Positions 32,602 to 42,316 of a DNA stretch of 64,000 bases are shown piece by piece. Below the pieces are notes generated by a model. The model had not been told where the DNA came from and made no database searches. It worked only from the letters and a program-made list of their open reading frames with translations. Position 1 is the first letter of the stretch. Each line of letters begins with the position of its first letter. Source of the DNA: Paraconexibacter algicola (GTDB lineage Bacteria > Actinomycetota > Thermoleophilia > Solirubrobacterales > Solirubrobacteraceae); NCBI RefSeq assembly GCF_003044185.1, contig NZ_PYYB01000002.1, forward strand, positions 186,001 to 250,000. The letters are read 5' to 3'. A program made the position numbers and the translations under genes.

Positions 32602-34530
32602 TCACTCCGACGAGGACGTGTCCGCCGCCTTGGCAGCGGAACGGCGCCGTCCGCCTCTGCGGCCACGGCGCCTACGCTTCGATGGTACGGCATCGCCGTC
32701 CGGGCTGCCTTCCGCCCCCGGCTCGACCGCCGGGAGGTCGCTCTCGTCGACGAGGACCGCGGTCGCGGCGGTGCGCCCGGCGTCCTCGATGCGCACGAGG
32801 CGCTTCTCCCCCACCAGCCGGCCGGCGCGGCGGATCGAGACGATGTAGCCGTCGATCTTCGCGACCGCGGCGTCGGCGTCGTACATGTGCGGCTCGACGA
32901 TCTGGACGAGGACCTCCTCGCCCGGGCGGAACGGGACCGCCTTCTCCTCGACGTCGGCCTGCGACCCCTCCATCGTGATCTGGAAGTGGTCGAGCGGCAG
33001 GCCCTCGGAGCCCTCGAAGTGGAAGAGCTTGCCGGTCTCGGCCTCCAGCGCGCGCAGCACGCGGCCGCCGTCCCCGGTGAACTCGGCGGTGACCTTCGGG
33101 TTGATCTGCACGAGGTAGGCCTCGGTCGAGCGCGGGGCGCGCGAGGCGATCTCGCGCAGCTGGCGCTCGATGTCGATCGCGATCGTCTCCTCGGACCGCA
33201 CGACGCCGTCGCCGTGGCAGGTCGGGCACTCGCGGGAGATGATCTCGCGCACGCCCTCGGTGACGTTCTGGCGGGTCATCTCGACGAGGCCGAGCTTCGA
33301 GATCTCGGCGGTGAACGTCTTCGTGCGGTCCTCGCTGAGCGCCTTGCGCAGCTGCTTCAGCACGGCGTCGCGGTTGCGCGCGCGGGCCATGTCGATGAAG
33401 TCGATGACGATGATGCCGCCGATGTCGCGCAGCCGCAGCTGGTTGACGACGGCCTCGGCGGCCTCGAGGTTCGTCTTCGTGATGACGTCCTCCAGGCGGG
33501 CCTGCTTGCCGCGACCGACGTAGGAGCCGGTGTTCACGTCGATGACGGTGAGCGCCTCGGCATAGTCGATCATCAGGTAGCCGCCCGACGGCAGGTCCAC
33601 GCGCTTGGAGAACAGGCCGTCGATGACCTTGTCGACGCCGTAGCGCTCCATCAGCGGCTGGCTGTCCTGGTAGAGCTCGACGCGGTCGACGAGCTCGGGC
33701 GCGGTGCGGGTGAAGAACGACACGAGCCGCTGGTGCTGCTTCTCGTCGTCGACGACCGCGCGCTCGAAGTGGTCGCTGAAGATGTCGCGCACGACGCGCA
33801 CCGAGAGGTCGGCCTCCTGGAAGACGAGGCCGGGCGCGGGGGTCGTCTCGACGCGGTCCTGGAGGACCTCGTGGAGCTTGTAGAGGTACTCGACCTCGCG
33901 CTCGAAGTCCGCCCGCCTGGCGCCGTGCGCGGCGGTGCGCACGATCGCGCCACCGCCCTTGAGGTCCAGGCCCTTGACCTCCTTGCGCAGGCGGTCGCGC
34001 TCCTTGTCCTCCAGGCGCTTGGAGACGCCGACGCCCTCGCCGGTCGGCGTGTAGACCATGTAGCGACCGGCGACGGTGAGCTCCATCGAGAGCCGGGCGC
34101 CCTTGGTCTTCAGCGGGTCCTTGACGACCTGGCAGACGATCTCCTGCCCGGGCTTGATCAGATCGGTGATCTTCTTGCCGGAGCCGTCGCCGCGCCCGCG
34201 GCGGACGGTCTCCACCCCGGGGATGACGATCTCGTCGACGTGCAGGAAGCCGTTCTTGTCCAGGCCGATGTCGACGAACGCGGCCTCCAGGCCGGGCAGG
34301 ACGTTGTCGACCTTGCCCTTGTAGATGTTGCCGACGATCGAGCGGTTGCCGCGGCGCTCGAAGTACAGCTCGGCGACGCGGTAGCCGGGCGCCGGGTCGG
34401 GACGGCCGCCACGGGCGCCGCGGCCGCGCCGCTTGGGGGCGCCGGGCGCCGCCTCCGACGAGGTGACGGACTCCATCAGCGCGACCCGGGTCTCCCCGCG
34501 GTCGACGCTGACGAGCACTTGCTTCTTCAC
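32602..34530 (-). CDS. rne: Ribonuclease E/G
   Basis: Single-strand endoribonuclease for mRNA decay and rRNA maturation. In 642 residues: an N-terminal RNase H-like part with a Pro/Arg-rich insertion (about 25-48), an S1 domain (GNIYKGKVDNVLPGLEAAFVDIG), the 5'-sensor region, and the catalytic core with the magnesium Asp in LTVIDVNTGSYVG and IIVIDFIDMA. CPTCHG provides the zinc-link cysteines for dimerization. The C-terminal 60 residues form an extra OB/TRAM-like strand region and a basic Arg/Lys tail. GTG start with AGAGGA ribosome binding site. The gene lies 16 bases after rodA and before rplU. Confidence 0.94.
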   Translation of the reverse strand: MKKQVLVSVDRGETRVALMESVTSSEAAPGAPKRRGRGARGGRPDPAPGYRVAELYFERRGNRSIVGNIYKGKVDNVLPGLEAAFVDIGLDKNGFLHVDEIVIPGVETVRRGRGDGSGKKITDLIKPGQEIVCQVVKDPLKTKGARLSMELTVAGRYMVYTPTGEGVGVSKRLEDKERDRLRKEVKGLDLKGGGAIVRTAAHGARRADFEREVEYLYKLHEVLQDRVETTPAPGLVFQEADLSVRVVRDIFSDHFERAVVDDEKQHQRLVSFFTRTAPELVDRVELYQDSQPLMERYGVDKVIDGLFSKRVDLPSGGYLMIDYAEALTVIDVNTGSYVGRGKQARLEDVITKTNLEAAEAVVNQLRLRDIGGIIVIDFIDMARARNRDAVLKQLRKALSEDRTKTFTAEISKLGLVEMTRQNVTEGVREIISRECPTCHGDGVVRSEETIAIDIERQLREIASRAPRSTEAYLVQINPKVTAEFTGDGGRVLRALEAETGKLFHFEGSEGLPLDHFQITMEGSQADVEEKAVPFRPGEEVLVQIVEPHMYDADAAVAKIDGYIVSIRRAGRLVGEKRLVRIEDAGRTAATAVLVDESDLPAVEPGAEGSPDGDAVPSKRRRRGRRGGRRRSAAKAADTSSSE

Positions 34531-34546
34531 GATGGTTCCTCTGGAT

Positions 34547-35749
34547 CTAGAAGCCGAGGACGCGGCCCTTCATCGCTGCCGATGCGCGCGCCTGCGCGTA
34601 GATCGACTGAAGGAGGCCGACGGCCAGGAAGGTGGAAAGGACGGAGGATCCCCCGTAGGTCATGAGGGGCAGGGGGATCCCGGTGATCGGCATGATCCCC
34701 ACGTTCATGCCGACGTTGACGAACACCTGCGTGAGGAGCATCGCGACGATGCCGCCGGCGATCAGCGCTCCGAGCAGGTTCTTCGCCATGGTGAGGATGC
34801 GTATCGCGCGCCAGACCAGCAGCGCGTAGAGCGACAGGACGAATCCGGCTCCGACGAAGCCCCAGCGCTCGCCGACCGTCGCGAAGACGAAGTCGGTGTG
34901 GTCCTCGGGGAGGAACCGCAGCGTGGACTGGGTGGAGCGATCGCCGCGTCCGGTCTTCTCCCCGGAGCCGATGGCGATCTTGGACTGGCCCTGCTGGTAG
35001 CCCGCGTCGCCGGGGCTCGCGGAGGGTTGCAGGAACGAGGTGAGGCGGTCCTTCTGGTACCCCTCGAGGACGGTCACGCCCATCGCCGGTGCGGCGACGA
35101 GCACGACCACCACGCCGGTGACCCCGAGCGCGATGATCGCCGAGAGGTGCCGGCCGGGGGTCCCGGCCAGGAACAGCATGGTGAGGCCGATCGCGATGTA
35201 GACCAGGCCGGAGCCGAGGTCCTGCGCGATCACGAGACCCGCGGGGATCAGCGTGAGGAGCATGATCCGCGCCGTGGTGTCCCGGTCCTGCAGACGCCGG
35301 GCGCGGTCCACGACGAAGCCCGCGAGGGCGACGACGAGAAGGATCTTGCCCAGCTCCGAGGACTGGAAGCTGAAGAACGGCAGCTGGATCGCGAGGCGGG
35401 AGCCGCGCGTCACGGAGCCGAACGCGAAGACGAGCAGGATGATCCCGATGAGCAGCGCGTAGAGCCCGATCTTCAGCTCGCGCAGGCGGGAGTAGTCGAC
35501 GAACGCGGCGACGAGCGCGAGCACGCCGCCGACGGCGAAGTAGAGCGCCTGCCGCTTGACGTAGGTGTTGGGGTCGACGAGCCCGTCGCCCTCGCTGGCG
35601 GCGCCGATCGCCATCAGCGACCAGACGCACAGGCCGATGACGGCGAGCAGCAGGATCGGGTCGAACGGCAGCGACAGCCCCGCGGGACGCGAGCGCGCCG
35701 CGGGCTGGGAGCCCTCGGAGGGCCGGCTGACGGTCGGCGCGATGCTCAC
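34547..35749 (-). CDS. rodA: SEDS peptidoglycan glycosyltransferase RodA
   Basis: Polymerises glycan strands for cell elongation together with PBP2. The 400-residue membrane protein has ten helices and the SEDS signatures SFQSSELGKILLVVALA, IAQDLGSGLVYI, and LPEDHTDFVFATVGERWGFVG, ending GIMPITGIPLPLMTYGGSS. The GTG start overlaps the mrdA stop as GTGA, so the two partners are translationally coupled. A Ser/Pro-rich cytoplasmic leader of about 25 residues precedes the first helix. Upstream chain mreB-mreC-mreD-mrdA fits the elongasome. Confidence 0.95.
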   Translation of the reverse strand: MSIAPTVSRPSEGSQPAARSRPAGLSLPFDPILLLAVIGLCVWSLMAIGAASEGDGLVDPNTYVKRQALYFAVGGVLALVAAFVDYSRLRELKIGLYALLIGIILLVFAFGSVTRGSRLAIQLPFFSFQSSELGKILLVVALAGFVVDRARRLQDRDTTARIMLLTLIPAGLVIAQDLGSGLVYIAIGLTMLFLAGTPGRHLSAIIALGVTGVVVVLVAAPAMGVTVLEGYQKDRLTSFLQPSASPGDAGYQQGQSKIAIGSGEKTGRGDRSTQSTLRFLPEDHTDFVFATVGERWGFVGAGFVLSLYALLVWRAIRILTMAKNLLGALIAGGIVAMLLTQVFVNVGMNVGIMPITGIPLPLMTYGGSSVLSTFLAVGLLQSIYAQARASAAMKGRVLGF

Positions 35750-37806
35750 AGCGTCGTCGACTCCCCGACGCGGAACTTGCCGACCCGGCCGAAGTAGAAC
35801 TGCTCCATGATCTGGCGGACCACGGGCGCGGCGGCCGCGGCGCCGTAGCCGCCCTTCTCGACGGTCGCGACGACGACGATCGGCCGCTTGGGGTCGGGCA
35901 CGTAGGCGGCGTACCAGGACTGCTCGAACTCGCCCTGCGCGTTCTTGATCACCGCGGTGCCGGTCTTGCCGTGGACCGGGAAGCGGGCGTGCGGCCAGCC
36001 CTGGAAGACGTCGACCGACGTGCCCTCCGGGCCGCTGGCGGCGAGGCGCAGGCCCTCGCGCACGGCGGCGAGGGCGCCCTGGTCGATGTCGTAGCGCTTG
36101 GTCGACGGCTTGGACAGCGTCTGCAGCTCGCGGCCCTGGTCGTCCTCGACGCGCGCGGCGAGCTGCGGCCGCACGATCTTGCCGCCGTTCTCGATCGCCG
36201 CGTAGGCGACGGCCATCTGCAGCGGGGTGGCGCCGACGTCGCCCTGGCCGATCGCCAGGTTGAGGTTGTCGCCGAAGGTCCACGGCCGCATGTCGGAGAT
36301 CCCGCAGGAGGGGACCTTGCGCCGCTTGCGGCAGTCGGCCTCCTCCTCGCCGACGCGCTTGCGCCAGGCCCGGTCGGGGACGCGGCCCTCGGCCTCGCCG
36401 AAGATGTCGATCCCGGTCCGGTGGTCGAGCCCCAGGCGCCGGGCCCACTTCTGCAGCGGCTCGGCGGTGCTGTCGAGCCGCTGGCCGAGCAGGTAGTAGT
36501 AGATGTTCGAGGACACCTCGAGCGAGCGCGCCATGTTCACGGCGCCGTGCACCGCCTTGTTGGCGTTGCAGCGCTCCTCCTTGTTGGCGCCGACCTCGAT
36601 GCAGCCATTGTCGTTGATGACCTCGCCGGGCGTGATCTTCCCCGCCTCGACGCCGGCGATCGCGGTGATCGGCTTGAAGATCGAGCCGGTCGGATACAGC
36701 GCCTGGGTGGCGCGGTTGAACAGCGGCTTGTCGCCGTCCTCGCTGAACAGCTCGTCGTAGCGCTGGTCGCTGATCGGCCGGGCGAGCTCCGCCGGGTCGT
36801 AGGAGGGCAGCGAGCCCATCGCGAAGAGGTGGCCGTTGCGCGGGTCCATCGCGACGAACGCCCCGGCGCGCGAGCCCTTGCCGGCGGCGCTGTCGATGCC
36901 GCGCTGCAGCGCGGCCTCGGCGGCCTTCTGGAGCTTGATGTCGAGCGTCAGCCGCACGGTGCGGCCGACCTGCGGGGCGCGCGAGGTCGCCTGCCCGCGG
37001 TTCTCGCCCTGGGCGTTGACGACGATCCGCTCCTGGCCGTCGCGGCCGCGCAGGAACTCGTCGTAGGCGTACTCGAGGCCGGACTGGCCGATCACGGTGC
37101 CCTGCGCGACGCCGCGGTAGCGCTCCTTGTCCTCGAGCTGGCCCGGGCTGATCTCGCCGGTCGTGCCGATGAGCTGCGCGGCGAGCGAGCGGTCGGGGTA
37201 GTCGCGCAGGTAGCGCTCCCCCACGTCCACGCCGTCGAACTGGTCGATGCGCTCCTGGATGAACGCGCTCTGCGCCTGCGTGACGTCGGCCTTCAGCGTC
37301 ACGCGGGCGTAGGGCACCTGCGCGATCGAGCGGACGGTGCGGCGCTGCAGTTCGCGGACCGAGATCCCGATGATCGGGCTGAGGCGCTCGAACAGGCGCC
37401 GCATCTGCGCGGTCTGCACGGGCGGGATCGGGACGCCGAAGCGGCCGCGCTGCCCCTTGGGGCGCTGCAGCCGGGCGGTGACGCGCTGGCCCCACTCCAG
37501 GGCGGCGGTCTTCTCCTCCTCGGGGATCTTCTCCGGGTCGAGCTGGATCAGGGTCGCGACGCGGTTGCCGACGAGCGTGCGGCCCTCGCGGTCGACGATC
37601 GTGCCGCGCGGCGCCTGCACGCGCTCGACGCGCACGCGGTTGCTCTGCGCCTGCGCGAGGTAGCGGTCCCCGTCGAGGACCTGTAGGTACCAGAGGCGGA
37701 AGAAGACGATCCCGAACAGGATGAAGGCGAGACCGCCGACGACCGCCACGCGCAGCGCGAGCTGCGGGGTGATCGGGGGGCGTCGGTCGTTCATGGGTTC
37801 CATCAT
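35746..37806 (-). CDS. mrdA: Penicillin-binding protein 2 (transpeptidase, elongasome)
   Basis: Class B PBP of 686 residues: one N-terminal membrane helix (VAVVGGLAFILFGIVFFRLWYLQ), the PBP dimer domain with QAPRGTIVDREGRTL, and the transpeptidase domain with SxxK in PTGSIFKPITA, SxN in VSSNIYYY, and KTG in VHGKTGTAVI. An insertion with Cys residues (RCNANK, EADCRKRRKVPSCG) between motifs may form a disulphide or metal site. Start ATG at 37806 overlaps the mreD stop (ATGATG; either ATG is possible). Operates with RodA. Confidence 0.95.
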   Translation of the reverse strand: MMEPMNDRRPPITPQLALRVAVVGGLAFILFGIVFFRLWYLQVLDGDRYLAQAQSNRVRVERVQAPRGTIVDREGRTLVGNRVATLIQLDPEKIPEEEKTAALEWGQRVTARLQRPKGQRGRFGVPIPPVQTAQMRRLFERLSPIIGISVRELQRRTVRSIAQVPYARVTLKADVTQAQSAFIQERIDQFDGVDVGERYLRDYPDRSLAAQLIGTTGEISPGQLEDKERYRGVAQGTVIGQSGLEYAYDEFLRGRDGQERIVVNAQGENRGQATSRAPQVGRTVRLTLDIKLQKAAEAALQRGIDSAAGKGSRAGAFVAMDPRNGHLFAMGSLPSYDPAELARPISDQRYDELFSEDGDKPLFNRATQALYPTGSIFKPITAIAGVEAGKITPGEVINDNGCIEVGANKEERCNANKAVHGAVNMARSLEVSSNIYYYLLGQRLDSTAEPLQKWARRLGLDHRTGIDIFGEAEGRVPDRAWRKRVGEEEADCRKRRKVPSCGISDMRPWTFGDNLNLAIGQGDVGATPLQMAVAYAAIENGGKIVRPQLAARVEDDQGRELQTLSKPSTKRYDIDQGALAAVREGLRLAASGPEGTSVDVFQGWPHARFPVHGKTGTAVIKNAQGEFEQSWYAAYVPDPKRPIVVVATVEKGGYGAAAAAPVVRQIMEQFYFGRVGKFRVGESTTL

Positions 37807-38372
37807 GCGCGAGAGAGCGGCGACAGACCGCCGGTCGTGTACGCCCGGCGGCGGCGCCGGCGGGGGTCGTCGGGCAGGGCGGGCAGCAACCAGCGTCGCA
37901 CGAACGCGTGGACGGGGACCGCCACGATGACGTTCACGACGACGGTGAGGAGCACCTGGCCGAGCAGCAGGAAGCTCACGGGCGCGTCGACGCCCAGCAG
38001 GAACTGCAGCAGCGCGTAGCCGCCGACGCCGATCGCGGTGGCGGCTCCGCCGACGGCCATCGGGATCGCCGCGCCCTGCGGGTCGCGCATCTCGCGCAGC
38101 CGCCCGGCGAGGTACCCGACGGTCAGCAGCAGCAGCGAGTTGACGCCGAGCGTCTGGAACAGGGCCATGTCGACGAACAGGCCGGCGAAGAAGCCGAGCG
38201 CGGCGCCGTTGAGCGAGCCGCAGAGCAGCCCGACCGAGGCGACGGTCAGCGGCACGATGTCGGCGTTGACGCCGACGATCTGGATCTGCGTGACCGCGGA
38301 GACCTGGAGGATCACCGCGACGACGCCGAGGAGGGTGAGCCGGATGGCGAGCTGGGGGCTGACGCCGATCAC
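37803..38372 (-). CDS. mreD: Rod-shape-determining protein MreD
   Basis: The 189-residue membrane protein has five or six hydrophobic helices and matches MreD by position and features (QVSAVTQIQIVGVNADIVPL, SLNGAALGFFAGLFVDM). It links MreC and the synthesis machinery in the membrane. GTG start overlaps the mreC stop as GTGA. The C-terminal tail is Arg-rich (DDPRRRRRRAY). Confidence 0.9.
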   Translation of the reverse strand: MIGVSPQLAIRLTLLGVVAVILQVSAVTQIQIVGVNADIVPLTVASVGLLCGSLNGAALGFFAGLFVDMALFQTLGVNSLLLLTVGYLAGRLREMRDPQGAAIPMAVGGAATAIGVGGYALLQFLLGVDAPVSFLLLGQVLLTVVVNVIVAVPVHAFVRRWLLPALPDDPRRRRRRAYTTGGLSPLSRA

Positions 38373-39241
38373 GACGGAGGCCGGTTCCCGTCCGCCGCCT
38401 CGGTGAGCACCTGCACGAAGTCGATCCGCCCGACGTCGACGTAGGGGCGCAGGTGCACCTCCTGGGTGTCGGAGCCGGGCTCGTCGACGCGGGTGACGCG
38501 CCCGATCTGGATGCCGGGCGGGTAGAGCGACTGCAGGTCGTCGTCCTGGGTGCGGGTGCCCGCGGTCATGATCATGTCGCCGCGGTCGACGCGGTCGGAG
38601 GCGCGGGTGCCCTTCATGATCAGCTCGCGCGGGTTGCCGACCGCGGTCTGCACGACGCCGGTCTGGCCCTTCGCGGTGATCGCGGAGACGCGCACGCGCG
38701 GGTCGGTGATGAGACGCACGACGGCGTAGCCGCGGCCGACGACCGCGACCTTGCCGACGAGCCCGGCGCTCGTGACGACCGGCTGGTCGACGCGGATCCC
38801 GGCGCTCGAGCCCTTGTCGATGTTGATCGTGGCGGTCAGCACGAGACCCGAGCGCGTGTTCACGCGGGCGGTGACCGGCCGGTAGCGCGCCAGGTCGGCC
38901 TCCTGGTCGAGCTTCAGCAGCCCACGCAGCGTGCGGTTCTCGATGATCGCGGTCTTGCCCTGCGCGACCTGCGCGAGCAGCTCGTCGCGCTCCTTGCGCA
39001 GCTCCTCGTTCTCGCCCTTGGCGTCGGCGGTGTCGCCGACCCAGCCGAAGAGGTCGCGGAACGGCTTCAGCGCGCGGCTCGCGCCCTCCTGGATCGGGGA
39101 CACGACCTCGACGACGCCCCGCTGGATCGAGGTCAGCGGTCCGCCGCTCTCGCCGAAGGAGGCGGTGAGGAGGATCAGCGAGCTGACGACGAGCAGCCCG
39201 AGGACCGCGCGTCGTCGGCGAACCGTCTTGGCGTCGTACAC
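38369..39241 (-). CDS. mreC: Rod-shape-determining protein MreC
   Basis: The 290-residue protein has a short cytoplasmic start, one membrane helix (AVLGLLVVSSLILLTASFG), a coiled coil (GENEELRKERDELLAQVAQG) and two beta-barrel domains with the conserved VITSAGLVGKVAVVG-like VVTSAGLVGKV segment. It is the periplasmic/extracytoplasmic scaffold of the elongasome. GTG start; gap of 61 bases after mreB; stop overlaps mreD. Confidence 0.94.
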   Translation of the reverse strand: MYDAKTVRRRRAVLGLLVVSSLILLTASFGESGGPLTSIQRGVVEVVSPIQEGASRALKPFRDLFGWVGDTADAKGENEELRKERDELLAQVAQGKTAIIENRTLRGLLKLDQEADLARYRPVTARVNTRSGLVLTATINIDKGSSAGIRVDQPVVTSAGLVGKVAVVGRGYAVVRLITDPRVRVSAITAKGQTGVVQTAVGNPRELIMKGTRASDRVDRGDMIMTAGTRTQDDDLQSLYPPGIQIGRVTRVDEPGSDTQEVHLRPYVDVGRIDFVQVLTEAADGNRPPS

Positions 39242-39302
39242 GGGAAGAAGTACTCCAAAGCGTGAGGGGAATTGCGCCGGTCGGCGTGCTGGCGGTGCAC
39301 GG

Positions 39303-40505
<1,203 letters not shown>

Positions 40506-40570
40506 TCAGGTCGAGGTCGAGGCCCTGTCCCCGTCGGGTCCGGGAGTTTCGTGGGTCCGGATCGCCTCCG

Positions 40571-40599
40571 CAAAAGATCCCTCGACCCGGGGTCGAGGG
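40571..40599 (-). terminator. Intrinsic terminator of the maf transcript
   Basis: On the minus strand CCCTCGACC and GGTCGAGGG form a nine-base stem with a CCG loop right at the maf stop, followed by ATCTTTTG. This separates ndk-maf from mreB. Confidence 0.75.
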
Positions 40600-41160
40600 T
40601 CAGTGCAGGAGGCCGGGACGGCGGTCCAGGAGCAGGCTGACGGGCAGGCCGACGACGTTCTGGTAGTCGCCCTCGATGCTGCGCACGAGCGCGCCGCCGG
40701 CCTCCTGGATGGCGTAGCCGCCGGCGCGTCCGCGCCACTCGCCGAGCGCCAGGTACCAGTCGATCGTCGCCGGGTCCAGGCGGCGGAACGTGACGCGGGT
40801 GACCGCCGTCGCCGCCTCCACGACGTCGCCCTGCACCAGGGCGAGCCCGCTGACGACGTCGTGCGTGGCCCCCGAGAGCGCGCGCAGGGTCGCCCGCGCG
40901 TGCTCCTCGTCGGTGGGCTTGCCGTAGATGACGCCGTCGAGGGCGACGAGCGTGTCGACGCCCAGGACCAGCGCGTCCGTCTCCGGCGGCGCGAGCGCCG
41001 CCGCGACGGTCCGCGCCTTCAGCAGCGCGTTCTCGCGGGCGACGGCGTGCGGCTCCCCCGCGGCCAGCTCCTCGACGTCCGCGGGCCGGACGTCGAAGGC
41101 GACGCCCAGCCGTGCCAGGATCGTGCGGCGCTGCGGGCTGCCGGAGGCGAGGACGAGCAC
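40600..41160 (-). CDS. maf: Maf-family nucleotide pyrophosphatase
   Basis: House-cleaning pyrophosphatase for non-canonical dNTP/UTP/dTTP. The 186-residue protein has LVLASGSPQRRTIL near the start (Maf loop), ENALLKA, VLGVDTLVALDG (catalytic Asp), GKPTDEEHARATL, and GEWRGRAGGYAIQEAGG. Within the family, Gln at SGSPQRR is a common variant. GTG start. It lies 22 bases after ndk in the same direction and ends at a terminator hairpin. Confidence 0.93.
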   Translation of the reverse strand: MLVLASGSPQRRTILARLGVAFDVRPADVEELAAGEPHAVARENALLKARTVAAALAPPETDALVLGVDTLVALDGVIYGKPTDEEHARATLRALSGATHDVVSGLALVQGDVVEAATAVTRVTFRRLDPATIDWYLALGEWRGRAGGYAIQEAGGALVRSIEGDYQNVVGLPVSLLLDRRPGLLH

Positions 41161-41182
41161 GAACGGCGGCGGGGCCGCGGTC

Positions 41183-41590
41183 CTACAGCTCCGGGAACCA
41201 GATGCCGATCTCGCGCTCCGCGGACTCGGGCGAGTCGGAGCCGTGCACCATGTTCTCGCCGACGAGGGTGGCGAAGTCGCCGCGGATCGAGCCGGTCGCG
41301 GCCTCCAGCGGGTTGGTCGCGCCGATCAGCTGACGCGACGCCTTGATCGCGTCGTTGCCGCTGAGGATCGCGGCCACCAGCGGCCCGGAGGTGATGAAGT
41401 CGACGAGCTCGCCGAAGAACGGGCGCTCGGCGTGCTCGGCATAGTGCGTCTCCGCGGTCTCCCGCGGCGTGTGCACGAGCTTCAGCGCCTCGATCGTGAG
41501 GCCCTTGCGCTCGAAGCGCGCGAGGATCTCGCCGGTGAGGTTGCGCGCGAAGGCGTCGGGCTTGACGAGGATGAGGGTCTTCTCGGCCAT
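41183..41590 (-). CDS. ndk: Nucleoside diphosphate kinase
   Basis: Balances NTP pools by phosphotransfer through a His. The 135-residue protein has [20 protein letters not shown] at the start and the active-site His H116 in [18 protein letters not shown]. Normal length and fold. ATG start with TAGGGT nine bases upstream, so the leader is a few bases long. Zinc-ribbon gene upstream (12 bases), maf downstream. Confidence 0.97.
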   Translation of the reverse strand: MAEKTLILVKPDAFARNLTGEILARFERKGLTIEALKLVHTPRETAETHYAEHAERPFFGELVDFITSGPLVAAILSGNDAIKASRQLIGATNPLEAATGSIRGDFATLVGENMVHGSDSPESAEREIGIWFPEL

Positions 41591-41602
41591 AGTGGCCCGA
41601 CC

Positions 41603-42127
41603 CTACTGCGGTCCGGCCGCCTGCTGCTCCGTGGGCTCGTTCAGCGACTGCCGGCGGCGACGGCGCGTCGGGGTCTTCCCCGGGATCTCCGTCTCGCAGT
41701 AGGGGCAGATCTTCCACTCGGGGTCCAGCGGCTTGCTGCAGGTCGTGCACGCGTCCTTGAGCTTGCGCAGGCACGACGGGCAGCGCAGGAACTCCTTCTC
41801 GACCTCGTAGTCGCAGTGCGGGCAGAGGAAGTAGTTCAGCTGGTGCAGCCGCGCCTCGGCCGCCTGCATCTCGAGCTCGCGCTCGCGCACGTCGTCGAGG
41901 TACTCCGGCGGCCGGACGATCATGTAGACGATCGTCCCGACGAACGGGAACAGCGACGCGGCGGTCGCGCAGCCGATGACCATCGGGTCGGCGATCCGCC
42001 GGCGCGCGTCGGAGTAGGTGTAGTAGACGAGCGCGAGCCAGGTGACGAAGAGGAAGAGGATCGTCAGGTTGGCCGCGGTGTTCAGCGGACCGGGATCGAT
42101 CCCGAAGACGGCGAGCTGGGTGTGCAT
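41603..42127 (-). CDS. Membrane protein with double zinc ribbon
   Basis: The 174-residue protein has two N-terminal hydrophobic helices (NLTILFLFVTWLALVYYTY and ATAASLFPFVGTIVYMIV) and a cytoplasmic tail with four CxxC pairs: CPHC, CPSC, CTTC, CPYC. Together these form a double zinc ribbon, of the kind used in protein or nucleic-acid contacts. The last 30 residues are basic and Gln/Pro-rich. ATG start, TAGGCT ten bases upstream. Adjacent to ndk in the same direction. Function unknown. Confidence 0.82.
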   Translation of the reverse strand: MHTQLAVFGIDPGPLNTAANLTILFLFVTWLALVYYTYSDARRRIADPMVIGCATAASLFPFVGTIVYMIVRPPEYLDDVRERELEMQAAEARLHQLNYFLCPHCDYEVEKEFLRCPSCLRKLKDACTTCSKPLDPEWKICPYCETEIPGKTPTRRRRRQSLNEPTEQQAAGPQ

Positions 42128-42153
42128 GACTGGTGAAAGCCTATCCGGGGCGC

Positions 42154-42270
42154 TTACAGGAACTGCCGGCCGAAGCCGTAGCCGATCCCGAAGAACACCA
42201 GGATGACCAGGGCGACGAGCACCGCGACGGCGGCGATCATCGCCAGGACGGAGGGGCCTTCACGGTTCAC
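42154..42270 (-). CDS. 38-residue single-helix membrane peptide
   Basis: A short frame starting at GTG (NREGPSVLAMIAAVAVLVAL...) has one strong hydrophobic helix and ends in YGFGRQFL. Its start is supported by TACGCT nine bases upstream, the same promoter spacing as ndk and valS. It is below normal gene-finder length and lies between the zinc-ribbon gene and the delta-60 protein gene, all in the same direction. No known family is recognised. Confidence 0.55.
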   Translation of the reverse strand: MNREGPSVLAMIAAVAVLVALVILVFFGIGYGFGRQFL

Positions 42271-42316
42271 GACCCCGGGAGCGTACCCGCTGGAGCGGGC
42301 GGTGAGCGGCGCCGAC

